Assembly (NCBI GenBank): GCA_002898955.1
Contig: BEIP01000007.1
Location: forward strand, 1-11,530
Direction: 5' to 3'
Origin: a bacterium HR39
Lineage (GTDB): Bacteria; Pseudomonadota; Alphaproteobacteria; Geminicoccales; Geminicoccaceae
DNA: 11,530 nucleotides
Shown: one piece after another, positions 1-6,065 of the stretch
Numbering within the stretch: the first letter of the stretch is position 1
Layout: each line of letters starts with the position of its first letter
Notes under the pieces: model-generated
The model's database searches: none
The model's input: the letters and a program-made list of their open reading frames with translations, nothing else
Told to the model about the DNA's origin: nothing
Made by a program: the position numbers and the translations under genes

Positions 1-719
1 CGGATCGCCTCCGGCGGCCCCTCGGCCAGCAGCCGGCCGTGGTCGAGCACGACGATGTGGTCGCAGGTGGTCATGACGAGGTGCATGTCGTGCTCCACCA
101 GCAGCACGGTGACGCCCTCGGCGGCGATCCGCTCGATCAGCCGGCCGATCTCGCGCGTCTCCGCCTCGTTGCACCCCGCCGCCGGTTCGTCGAGCAGCAG
201 CAGCCGCGGCTCGCAGGCGAGCGCCCGGGCGATCTCGAGGCGCCTGAGGGCGCCGTAGGGCAGGCTGTCGGCCTCGCGCTGGTGCCGGTCCGCGAGACCC
301 ACCCGTTCCAGCAGATGCAGGGCGAACTCGCGCGCCTCGGCCTCGCTGCGGCGGAAGCGCGGGGTGCGGAAGAGCGCGCCCAGGAGGCCGCGGTGGAGGT
401 GCAAATGGCGGCCCACCAGCACGTTCTCCAGCACCGTCATGTCGAAGAAGATGCGCAGGTTCTGGAAGGTGCGGGCGATGCCGCGCGCGGCCAGCTTCTC
501 GGGGGGCAGACCGTCCACCCGCTCGCCGCGGAAGTACACCTCGCCGGAGGTGGGCGGCAGGACACCGGTAATCACGTTGAACAGCGTGGTCTTGCCGGCG
601 CCGTTGGGCCCGATCAGGGCGTGGACGCCCCCCTCGGGCACGGCGAAGCTCACCCCGTCGACGGCGCGCACGCCGCCGAAGTGCCGGCAGAGCTCGCGCA
701 CCTCCAGAAGGGGCGTCAC
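1..719 (-). CDS. livG: Branched-chain amino acid ABC transporter ATP-binding protein LivG (partial, C-terminus off the left edge)
   Basis: Cytoplasmic ATPase subunit of a LivFGHMJ-type importer. Read from a GTG at 719, 239 codons are visible and no stop occurs before base 1. Domains in order: Walker A GPNGAGKT (37-44), Q-loop in ARTFQNLRIF (Gln86), ABC signature region LPYGALRRLEIARAL (153-167), Walker B LLLLDEP (173-179), and H-loop LLVEHDM (His210). The LivG-type Walker B extension is normally AAGxNPxE; here it reads AAGCNEAE. The signature has Ala-Leu where E. coli LivG has Asp-Gln. LivG proteins are about 250-260 residues, so only the last 15-20 should be missing. The GTG overlaps the livM stop (GTGA, 719-716), and a GGGAG sits about 9 bases upstream, which supports coupled translation. 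livF is expected next, outside the window. The family is very secure; the transported substrate is not established. Confidence 0.95.
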   Translation of the reverse strand, partial: MTPLLEVRELCRHFGGVRAVDGVSFAVPEGGVHALIGPNGAGKTTLFNVITGVLPPTSGEVYFRGERVDGLPPEKLAARGIARTFQNLRIFFDMTVLENVLVGRHLHLHRGLLGALFRTPRFRRSEAEAREFALHLLERVGLADRHQREADSLPYGALRRLEIARALACEPRLLLLDEPAAGCNEAETREIGRLIERIAAEGVTVLLVEHDMHLVMTTCDHIVVLDHGRLLAEGPPEAI

Positions 720-1660
720 CACACCCGTCTCCCGAACAGGGCGAAGAGGCTGGGCAGCAGCCCGCGCGGCAGCAGGATCATGGTGGCCATCATGGCGAGG
801 CCCAGCATCACGTGCTCGTAGTCGTGGAAGACGGTGAGGAACTGGGGCAGGGCGCCGAGCAGCGCCGCCCCGGCGATGGCGCCGAAGGTGGAGGCCATGC
901 CGCCCAGCACCACCATGGTGACGAACTGGATGGAGCGCAGGAAGCCGGCCTCGCCGGGGGTGAGCCAGCCGGTGAAGTGGGCGTAGAGCGAGCCCGCGTA
1001 GCTCGCGATCACCGCCGAGAGGACGAAGACGAACACCTTGTAGGACGCGGTATCGACCCCGCAGGTGCGCGCGGCGATCTCCGCACCGTGCACCGCCCGC
1101 AGGGCGCGGCCGACCGGGCTGTCGATCAGGTTGAGGGAGAGCCACGTCACCAGCAGCAGCGAGACCGCCACCACCGCGTACCAGGCGAGGGGCCCCTCGA
1201 CGGTGTGGCCGGCGACGGTGAAGGGATCGACCGGCATGCCGTCGGGGCCGCCCGTGAGCCCAACTTCCTGGTTGAGGACGATGGAGACGATGATGCCGAG
1301 CCCGAGGGTCGCCATGGCCAGATAGTGACCCCGCAGCCGCAGGATCGGCCGGGCGACGGCGAAGGCCAGCAGGCCCGAGAGCGCCATGCCGGCGAGCAGG
1401 GCGAGCGGTGCCGGCCAGTCGCGGTCCGTGACCAGGATGGCCGAGGCGTACGCCCCGATGCCGAAGAAGCCGGCGTGCCCGAGGCTGATCTGGCCGGCGT
1501 AGCCGAACAGCAGGTTGAGCCCGACGCAGACGATGGCGGCGATGCCCACGTTGGTGAGCACGTCGAGGGTGTAGGTGCCCGGCAGCAGCACCGGCAGCAC
1601 CGAAAGCACCACGGCGAGGACGCCGACGGCGAAGAGACGGCTTCCCCACACCCGCCCCAT
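716..1660 (-). CDS. livM: Branched-chain amino acid ABC transporter permease LivM
   Basis: Inner-membrane permease that pairs with LivH to form the translocation channel of a LivJ-dependent importer. The 314 residues are almost wholly hydrophobic, with about 8-10 membrane segments. They carry the LivM hallmark NLLFGYAGQISLGHAGFFGI near residues 49-68, and GQVSLG-type motifs are diagnostic for this family. The C-terminal part contains the coupling region with VVLGGMASTFGAIAGAALLG. Length agrees with the usual 300-360; E. coli LivM is longer because of an N-terminal extension. The ATG start has a TGAGG just upstream. Only four bases separate it from the livH stop, and its own stop overlaps the livG start, so livH-livM-livG form one transcript. 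Orthology to LivM is secure, but the ligand (Leu/Ile/Val, amides or other amino acids) cannot be read from the permease. Confidence 0.95.
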   Translation of the reverse strand: MGRVWGSRLFAVGVLAVVLSVLPVLLPGTYTLDVLTNVGIAAIVCVGLNLLFGYAGQISLGHAGFFGIGAYASAILVTDRDWPAPLALLAGMALSGLLAFAVARPILRLRGHYLAMATLGLGIIVSIVLNQEVGLTGGPDGMPVDPFTVAGHTVEGPLAWYAVVAVSLLLVTWLSLNLIDSPVGRALRAVHGAEIAARTCGVDTASYKVFVFVLSAVIASYAGSLYAHFTGWLTPGEAGFLRSIQFVTMVVLGGMASTFGAIAGAALLGALPQFLTVFHDYEHVMLGLAMMATMILLPRGLLPSLFALFGRRVW

Positions 1661-1664
1661 GGCC

Positions 1665-2540
1665 TCACACCCGCTCCGCCACGGCGCGCCCGAGCAGGCC
1701 CTGCGGGCGCACCACCAGCGCCACGAGGATGATGACGAAGGCGATGGCGTCCTTGTAGGCCGAGGACAGGTAGCCGGCGGCGAAGGACTCGACGAGACCG
1801 ACCACGAGCCCGCCCACCAGCGCCCCCGGACCCGAGCCCAGCCCGCCGACGATGGCGGCGGCGAAGCCCTTGAGGCCGAGCATGGTGCCCACCTGGAAGT
1901 GGGTGGGGGCGAGCGGCGTGATCAGCAGGCCGGCGAGCGCCCCGAGCGCGCCGGCCAGCGCGAAGCTCGCCAGCACCACCCGGCGCGGGTCGATGCCCAC
2001 CAGCTCGGCCGCGAGGGGGTTCCACGCCGCCGCCAGCATCGCCTTGCCCCAGAGCGTGCGGGAAAAGAACAGCCACAGCGCGAGCGCCACCAGCGCCGTC
2101 ACGCCCGTCACCCACAGCGACTGCGGCGCCACCACCGCGCCGAGGATGCGGATGGGCTCCTCGCCGGAGATGGGCGGCAGGGAGTGGAAGTTGCGGTCGA
2201 AGACGATGCCGGCGAGGCCGCGGATCAGGATGGAGGCGCCGATGGTGACGATGATGAGCGCCACCACGCTCGCCCCGTGGGCCGGCCGGATGCCGAAGAG
2301 GTAGAGCGCGAGCGCCACCGCGACCGCCAGCAGCACCGCCAGCACGGCGGCTAGGCCGAGCGGCACGCCGTCGGCCACCATGAAGGCCGCGGCGAGCCCC
2401 CCGAGCATCACGAACTCGCCCTGGGCGAAGTTGATGACGTGGCTCGCGTTGTAGACGAGGGAGAAGCCGAGCGCGATCAGCGCGTACACCGCGCCGACCG
2501 TGAGCCCGGCGAACAGGAACTGCACGAAAGTCGCGCTCAT
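1665..2540 (-). CDS. livH: Branched-chain amino acid ABC transporter permease LivH
   Basis: First gene of the livHMG(F) operon, encoding the second inner-membrane permease. The 291-residue protein begins MSATFVQFLFAGLTVGAVYA, with the family signature LVYNASHVINFAQGEFVMLG shortly after and the C-terminal KGFAAAIVGGLGSGPGALVG coupling region. The open frame extends upstream to 2660, but those 40 residues are Arg/Gly-rich and unlike any LivH. The ATG at 2540 gives the normal N-terminus and typical length (about 290). A purine-rich GGAAGGGA lies about 12 bases upstream, somewhat far for a ribosome-binding site. It is transcribed divergently from a DMT transporter gene across 233 bases. The cognate binding protein is probably the livJ-type gene at 4779-5903, not directly adjacent. 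Family assignment is very secure. Confidence 0.94.
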   Translation of the reverse strand: MSATFVQFLFAGLTVGAVYALIALGFSLVYNASHVINFAQGEFVMLGGLAAAFMVADGVPLGLAAVLAVLLAVAVALALYLFGIRPAHGASVVALIIVTIGASILIRGLAGIVFDRNFHSLPPISGEEPIRILGAVVAPQSLWVTGVTALVALALWLFFSRTLWGKAMLAAAWNPLAAELVGIDPRRVVLASFALAGALGALAGLLITPLAPTHFQVGTMLGLKGFAAAIVGGLGSGPGALVGGLVVGLVESFAAGYLSSAYKDAIAFVIILVALVVRPQGLLGRAVAERV

Positions 2541-2773
2541 GCGCCGGAAGCGTCCCTTCCCCCGGCCGCGGCGGGTATCACGCGCCCGCCGGCCTGCCAA
2601 GCCGCACCGCCGATGATTTCGCGTGAAACCGTATCTGGCGGACGGGGCGGGCGCCGGCAAGACCGGAGCCGGCGTGCCGGCGGGACGCGCACCGGTGCAT
2701 GGGCCCCATGCGGCCGTCGCGGTGGCGGGCCGCCGTCGCCGCGCCTAGGGTGCGCGGAGCGGAAGGGACCGCC
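2541..2773. promoter_or_regulatory. Divergent intergenic region between livH and the DMT pair, with two abutting palindromes
   Basis: No credible gene lies in these 233 bases, which should hold promoters for livH (leftward) and the DMT operon (rightward). Two palindromes share two bases: GCACCGGTGC at 2689-2698 (perfect) and GCATGGG-C-CCCATGC at 2697-2711 (7-base arms). They end 62 bases before the DMT start. Three GCCGGC copies (2653-2658, 2668-2673, 2676-2681) lie just to the left. On the minus strand a TTGGCA followed 14-15 bases later by TGATAC/GATACC is a weak candidate livH promoter. The palindromes could be an operator or part of a leader hairpin. This is a visual reading only. Confidence 0.35.
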
Positions 2774-3670
2774 ATGAGACCGCTCGCCCCGGCGGCCGTC
2801 GAGGACATTTCACCGGCTCTGCGCGGCGCGCTCTGGATGATCGCCGCCGCCACCTGCTTCTCCGTGATGATCACCCTCGTGCGCCTCGCGAGCCGCACCC
2901 TGCCGGTCAGCGAGATCGCCTTCTTCCGCAACCTCTTCGGCCTGCTGGTCATGGTGCCGTGGCTCGTGCGCGAGGGGCGGCGGGCGCTCGCCACCCGGCG
3001 GCCGTGGCTGCACCTGCTGCGCGGCGCGCTGGCGCTCGCCGCCATGCTCTGCTGGTTCTACACGCTTTCGGTGATGCCGCTGGCCGAGGCCACCGCCTTC
3101 AGCTTCACCGCCCCCGTCTTCGCCACCCTGCTGGCGGTGCCGGTCCTGGGCGAGCGCCTCGTGCCGGCGCGCATCGCGGCCGTGGCCCTCGCCTTCGTCG
3201 GCGCGCTGGTGATCCTGCGGCCGGGCCTGCGGGGGCTGCAGCCGGCGGCGCTGGTGGCGCTGTTCACGGCGGTGGTGTGGGGGACGTCGACCATCGTGGT
3301 GAAGATCCTCGCGCGGACCGAGAGTGCGGCGGCCATCGTCACCTGGATGGTGCTGTTCACCACGCCGGCCTCGCTGCTCGTCGCGCTGCCGGCGTGGCGC
3401 ACGCCGGGCCCGGACGAACTCCTGGTGCTCGCCCTGTTGGGGGCCGCGGGCAGCGCCGGCCACTACTGCATGAGCCGCGCGCTGCGCCTCGCGGACGCCG
3501 GTTTCGTCGCCCCCTTCGACTATCTCCGCCTGCCCCTGGTCGCCCTCTTCGCCTGGCTGGTGTTCGGCCAGCGTCCGGACGCCTGGACCTGGGCGGGTGC
3601 CGCCCTCATCGCCGCGGGCGGCATCCTCGTGGCCCGGAGCGGCGCGCGGCGCGGAGCCCCGGTGACGTGA
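2774..3670 (+). CDS. DMT-family (EamA) transporter, first of a tandem pair
   Basis: Integral inner-membrane protein of the drug/metabolite transporter superfamily, 298 residues, with two EamA repeats (about 16-145 and 165-290) and roughly ten membrane segments. Family features include the end of the first repeat (PLAEATAFSFTAPVFATLLA, then LGERL and VILRPG) and, in the second, APFDYLRLPLVALFAWLVFG. These resemble proteins annotated as RhaT/YdcZ-like or S-adenosylmethionine-uptake-like EamA permeases, but the substrate cannot be inferred. The frame is open from 2699; the ATG at 2774 is preferred because GGAAGGGA lies 5-6 bases upstream and the hydrophobic domain begins soon after. Its stop overlaps the next transporter by four bases. 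EamA proteins commonly export or import small metabolites. Direction and ligand are unknown here. Confidence 0.9.
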   Translation: MRPLAPAAVEDISPALRGALWMIAAATCFSVMITLVRLASRTLPVSEIAFFRNLFGLLVMVPWLVREGRRALATRRPWLHLLRGALALAAMLCWFYTLSVMPLAEATAFSFTAPVFATLLAVPVLGERLVPARIAAVALAFVGALVILRPGLRGLQPAALVALFTAVVWGTSTIVVKILARTESAAAIVTWMVLFTTPASLLVALPAWRTPGPDELLVLALLGAAGSAGHYCMSRALRLADAGFVAPFDYLRLPLVALFAWLVFGQRPDAWTWAGAALIAAGGILVARSGARRGAPVT

Positions 3671-4515
3671 GTCCCTACACCCGTGCCGTCGGCTGGATGC
3701 TGCTGTCGGTCACCTGCTTCGTCGGCATGGGGACCACCGCCAAGCTGCTCTCCGCCACCCTGCACCCCTTCGAGGTGGCCTTCTTCCGCGCCGCCTTCGG
3801 CCTGCTGGTGGTGCTGCCGGCGGCCCTGCGCGAGGGGGCGCACCTGTGGATCACCCCCACCTGGCGGCTGCAGTTCCTGCGCGGGCTGTTCGGCACGCTC
3901 GCCATGGCGAGCGCCTTCTATGCGGTGGCCCACCTGCCGCTCGCCGAGGCCACCGCCTACGGCTACACCCGGCCGCTGTTCGTGGTGCTGCTGGCCGCGG
4001 TGCTCCTGGGAGAAGCGCTGCTCGCGCGGCGCATCGTGGCGACGGTGGTGGGCTTCGCGGGCGTGCTGATCATGCTGCGGCCCACGCCGGCCGGGCTGCA
4101 GCCGGCCGCGCTGGTGGCGCTCTTCGGCGCCTTCTGTGCCGCCATGGTGAGCGTGCTGCTGCGGCACCTGGTGCAGAGCGCGCGGCCGGTGGTGGTGCTC
4201 GCCTGGCTCGGTCTCGTGGGCACGCTCCTCACCGCCCCGGCGGCGGCGCTGGTCTGGCGCACGCCCGACCTCCGCGAGCTCGGGCTCGTGGTGCTCATGG
4301 GCGGCTTCGGCACCCTGGTCCAGATCGGCCTCATGCGCGCCTACCGCCTGGCCGAGGCCGGCGCCCTCGCCCCGCTCGACTACCTGCGGCTTCCCGTCGC
4401 GGCGCTGGTGGGCTTCGTCCTCTTCGGCGAACTCCCGGACCCGTGGGCGGTGGCCGGTGCGGCCCTGGTGGTGGCCTCCACCCTCGTGCTCGCGGCCCGC
4501 GAACGCGTCGGTTGA
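3667..4515 (+). CDS. DMT-family (EamA) transporter, second of a tandem pair
   Basis: A 282-residue, roughly ten-helix EamA permease, clearly a paralogue of the gene before it. Aligned blocks include PLAEATAYGYTRPLFVVLLA, RPTPAGLQPAALVALF and APLDYLRLPVAALVGFVLFG, each with a close counterpart in the first copy. The start is GTG at 3667, in the GTGA overlap with the upstream stop. A GGAG sits about 10 bases upstream, and the hydrophobic segment starts at residue 8. A frame open back to 2959 exists, but it is a shadow of the first gene. The two genes are almost certainly co-translated. Whether they act separately or as a heteromer is unknown; most EamA proteins of this length are self-sufficient. 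Substrate unknown. Confidence 0.88.
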   Translation: MSPYTRAVGWMLLSVTCFVGMGTTAKLLSATLHPFEVAFFRAAFGLLVVLPAALREGAHLWITPTWRLQFLRGLFGTLAMASAFYAVAHLPLAEATAYGYTRPLFVVLLAAVLLGEALLARRIVATVVGFAGVLIMLRPTPAGLQPAALVALFGAFCAAMVSVLLRHLVQSARPVVVLAWLGLVGTLLTAPAAALVWRTPDLRELGLVVLMGGFGTLVQIGLMRAYRLAEAGALAPLDYLRLPVAALVGFVLFGELPDPWAVAGAALVVASTLVLAARERVG

Positions 4516-4613
4516 GCCGGTAGGCCGTCGCGCTGCGGCATCTCGCCCGGCTGCGCCCGCGCGGCGGCGACGCCACAAGATGCACCGGTCGCGCCCCTTG
4601 CGGGGAGTCGGGG
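4516..4613. other. Short non-coding spacer after the DMT pair
   Basis: This 98-base spacer carries a GC-rich imperfect inverted repeat: CGTCGC shortly after the DMT stop and GCGACG about 40 bases later. It could act as a weak hairpin, but there is no T-run. A ribosome-binding-like GGGGAG at 4602-4607 ends the spacer and serves the small ORF at 4614. Nothing else is recognisable. Confidence 0.2.
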
Positions 4614-4700
4614 ATGCATCACGAAGCCCTCTACGTGCTGGTGGGGAGCCTCGTCACCATCGCGGTCCTCGCGGCGCTGGCGAGCCTGCTGGCGAGCTGA
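4614..4700 (+). CDS. Possible 28-residue single-pass membrane microprotein
   Basis: A very short frame, too short for usual gene callers. It starts ATG at 4614, six bases after a good GGGGAG (4602-4607), and ends TGA at 4698-4700. The peptide begins MHHEALYVLVGS, followed by an uninterrupted hydrophobic stretch of about 20 residues (VTIAVLAALASLLAS) with no charge, as in single-transmembrane microproteins. It follows the DMT pair on the same strand and lies just before a strong hairpin (4729-4754), so it would be the last cistron of that transcript. Support is only the ribosome-binding site, the hydrophobic composition and the position. GC-rich DNA produces such frames by chance, so it is a candidate, not a firm gene. 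No function is proposed. Confidence 0.35.
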   Translation: MHHEALYVLVGSLVTIAVLAALASLLAS

Positions 4701-4728
4701 GGCGCCGCGACGGTCCGTCCGGAACGGA

Positions 4729-4754
4729 GAGGGCCGGGCATCCGCCCGGCCCTC
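4729..4754. terminator. Bidirectional hairpin terminator between the DMT side and livJ
   Basis: A perfect 11-base-pair stem, GAGGGCCGGGC paired with GCCCGGCCCTC, closes a 4-base ATCC loop. It lies 25 bases beyond the livJ stop on the minus strand and 28 bases beyond the small ORF stop on the plus strand, so it is placed to end both convergent transcripts. There is no strong T-run on either side, which is common in high-GC genomes. Confidence 0.65.
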
Positions 4755-4778
4755 GCGATTCGTCCCCGGCCCGAGGAC

Positions 4779-5903
4779 TCACTTCTTCGTCTGCTGATAC
4801 TCGGCGTACTCGATGTACTTGCCATCGTGCCAGATGTAGACGGTGTAGTTGCTGCCGATCACGTCGCCCTTCTCGTCGAAGCGGATCTTGCCGATGACGG
4901 TGTCGAACTCATCCTTGCGGAGGACGTCGACGAGGGCGTCGAGCTCGGTGCTGCCGGCCTTCTCGGCGGCCTGGTCGAACACCTGGATGGCCGCATAGGT
5001 GTAGAGCGTGTAGCCCTCGGGGTCGTAGTTCATCTCCTTCAGGAACCGCTCCACCACCTCCCTGGCCGCCGGGTTCTTGCGCGGATCGGGGCTGAAGGTC
5101 ATGATCGTGCCCTCGCCCGCCGGACCGGTGATCTGCCAGTACTCGTCCGTGACCAGCGCGTCACCCGACATCATGATCGCCTGCAGGCCCTGCTCGCGCG
5201 CCTGGCGGACGATGAGACCGGCCTCGGTGTGGTAGCCGCCATAGTAGATCAGGTCGACGTTGAGGTCCTTGAGCTTGGTGATCAGCGCGGTGAAGTCCTT
5301 CTCGCCCGCAGTGACCGCCTCGTAGAGGACCTCCTGCACGCCGCGCTCGTTGAGCCGCTTCTTGAACTCGTCGGCCAGACCCTTGCCGTAGGCCGTCTTG
5401 TCGTGCACGACCGCGATGCGCTCGGCGACCTTGTTGTCGATCACGAAGTCGGCCGCCACCCGGCCCTGCTGGTCGTCACGGCCGCACACGCGGAAGACGT
5501 TCGCGAGCCCGCGCTCGGTAAGCAGCGGGTTGGTGGAGGCCGGCGAGATCTGGAGCACGCCTTCCTCGGCGTAGACCTCGGAAGCCGGGATGGACGAGCC
5601 GGAGCAGAAGTGGCCGGCCACGAACACCACGCCCTTGTTGACGAGCTGGTTGGCCACCGCCACCGCCTGCTTCGGGTCGCAGGCGTCGTCGCCGACCTCG
5701 AGCGACAGCGGCTGGCCGAGCGTGCCGCCGGCGGCGTTGATGTCCTTGACCGCCAGCTCGGCGCCGGCCCTCATCTGCTCGCCGAACTTGGCGTACTGGC
5801 CGGTCATCGGGCCGACGGTGGCGATGGGGATCTCGGCGACGGCCGATCCCGCGCCGAGCACGGCCACGGCCGCACCCGCCAACCATACGGACAGACGGCG
5901 CAT
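4779..5903 (-). CDS. livJ: LivJ-type branched-chain amino acid ABC transporter substrate-binding protein
   Basis: Periplasmic receptor of a LivFGHM importer, 374 residues. A Sec signal peptide (MRRLSVWLAG..., hydrophobic core, AVA at 21-23) predicts cleavage before Glu24. The mature start EIPIATVGPMTGQYAKFGEQ is typical of type-I periplasmic binding folds. Cys75 and Cys100 (DDACDP and HFCSGSS) match the conserved disulfide pair of E. coli LivJ, and SGSS followed by SPASTNP forms the usual ligand-binding edge. Length is normal. An AGAGG lies about 6 bases before the ATG, and the gene is divergent from a GGT-like enzyme. The permease genes livHM and the ATPase lie more than 2 kb away beyond the DMT pair, on the same strand. 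It is the likely receptor for them, but an independent orphan receptor remains possible. Ligand unknown: Leu/Ile/Val, amides or other small amino compounds. Confidence 0.93.
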   Translation of the reverse strand: MRRLSVWLAGAAVAVLGAGSAVAEIPIATVGPMTGQYAKFGEQMRAGAELAVKDINAAGGTLGQPLSLEVGDDACDPKQAVAVANQLVNKGVVFVAGHFCSGSSIPASEVYAEEGVLQISPASTNPLLTERGLANVFRVCGRDDQQGRVAADFVIDNKVAERIAVVHDKTAYGKGLADEFKKRLNERGVQEVLYEAVTAGEKDFTALITKLKDLNVDLIYYGGYHTEAGLIVRQAREQGLQAIMMSGDALVTDEYWQITGPAGEGTIMTFSPDPRKNPAAREVVERFLKEMNYDPEGYTLYTYAAIQVFDQAAEKAGSTELDALVDVLRKDEFDTVIGKIRFDEKGDVIGSNYTVYIWHDGKYIEYAEYQQTKK

Positions 5904-5963
5904 CGTTCCTCTCTCCCTGACTGGGTGTCCGAAGGAGCGGGCTCCTCCGCCCGCCGCCGGATG

Positions 5964-5991
5964 GTGATACGCTCCCGCGCGGGAAGTTCAA
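5964..5991 (-). promoter_or_regulatory. Candidate livJ promoter with a palindromic spacer
   Basis: On the minus strand, TTGAAC (5991-5986) and TATCAC (5969-5964) are separated by 16 bases. Each matches the sigma-70 consensus at 4 of 6 positions. The spacer contains the perfect 12-base palindrome TCCCGCGCGGGA (5973-5984), suggestive of an operator. A further CGCGGGA lies at 5993-5999. The start point would leave a leader of about 50 bases before livJ, containing a small GGAGC/GCTCC hairpin (5934-5945). Assigned by eye only. Confidence 0.35.
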
Positions 5992-6065
5992 GCGCGGGAC
6001 CTTCGCGACGTCTTCAAATCCGACCGCACCGGCGCTACAGGGCGCGCGCACGCGGGAGGCTCGGC

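Noticed and set aside
39..1732. Long plus-strand open frames (39-821, 812-1732)
   Set aside because: They are antisense to livG and livM, rich in His/Gly/Arg/Glu with no domain pattern, and arise because high GC suppresses stops. The minus-strand liv genes explain the region fully.
2614..2640. TTTCGCGTGAAA as an operator
   Set aside because: Only four base pairs of symmetry, which is expected by chance; kept out of the feature list.
2959..3666. N-terminal extension of the second DMT transporter
   Set aside because: It overlaps the first transporter in another frame with Ala/Arg/Gly-rich sequence. The GTG at 3667 restores the normal family length.
4516..4575. GC-rich inverted repeat after the DMT pair as a terminator
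   Set aside because: The arms are imperfect, far apart and lack a T-run. The hairpin at 4729-4754 is a much better terminator for this side.
4827..6065. Upstream extension of the GGT-like frame (413 extra codons)
   Set aside because: It runs antisense through livJ and the promoter region. Low-complexity Val/Asp/Gly/Arg text; the ATG at 6066 has a good ribosome-binding site and the correct family N-terminus.
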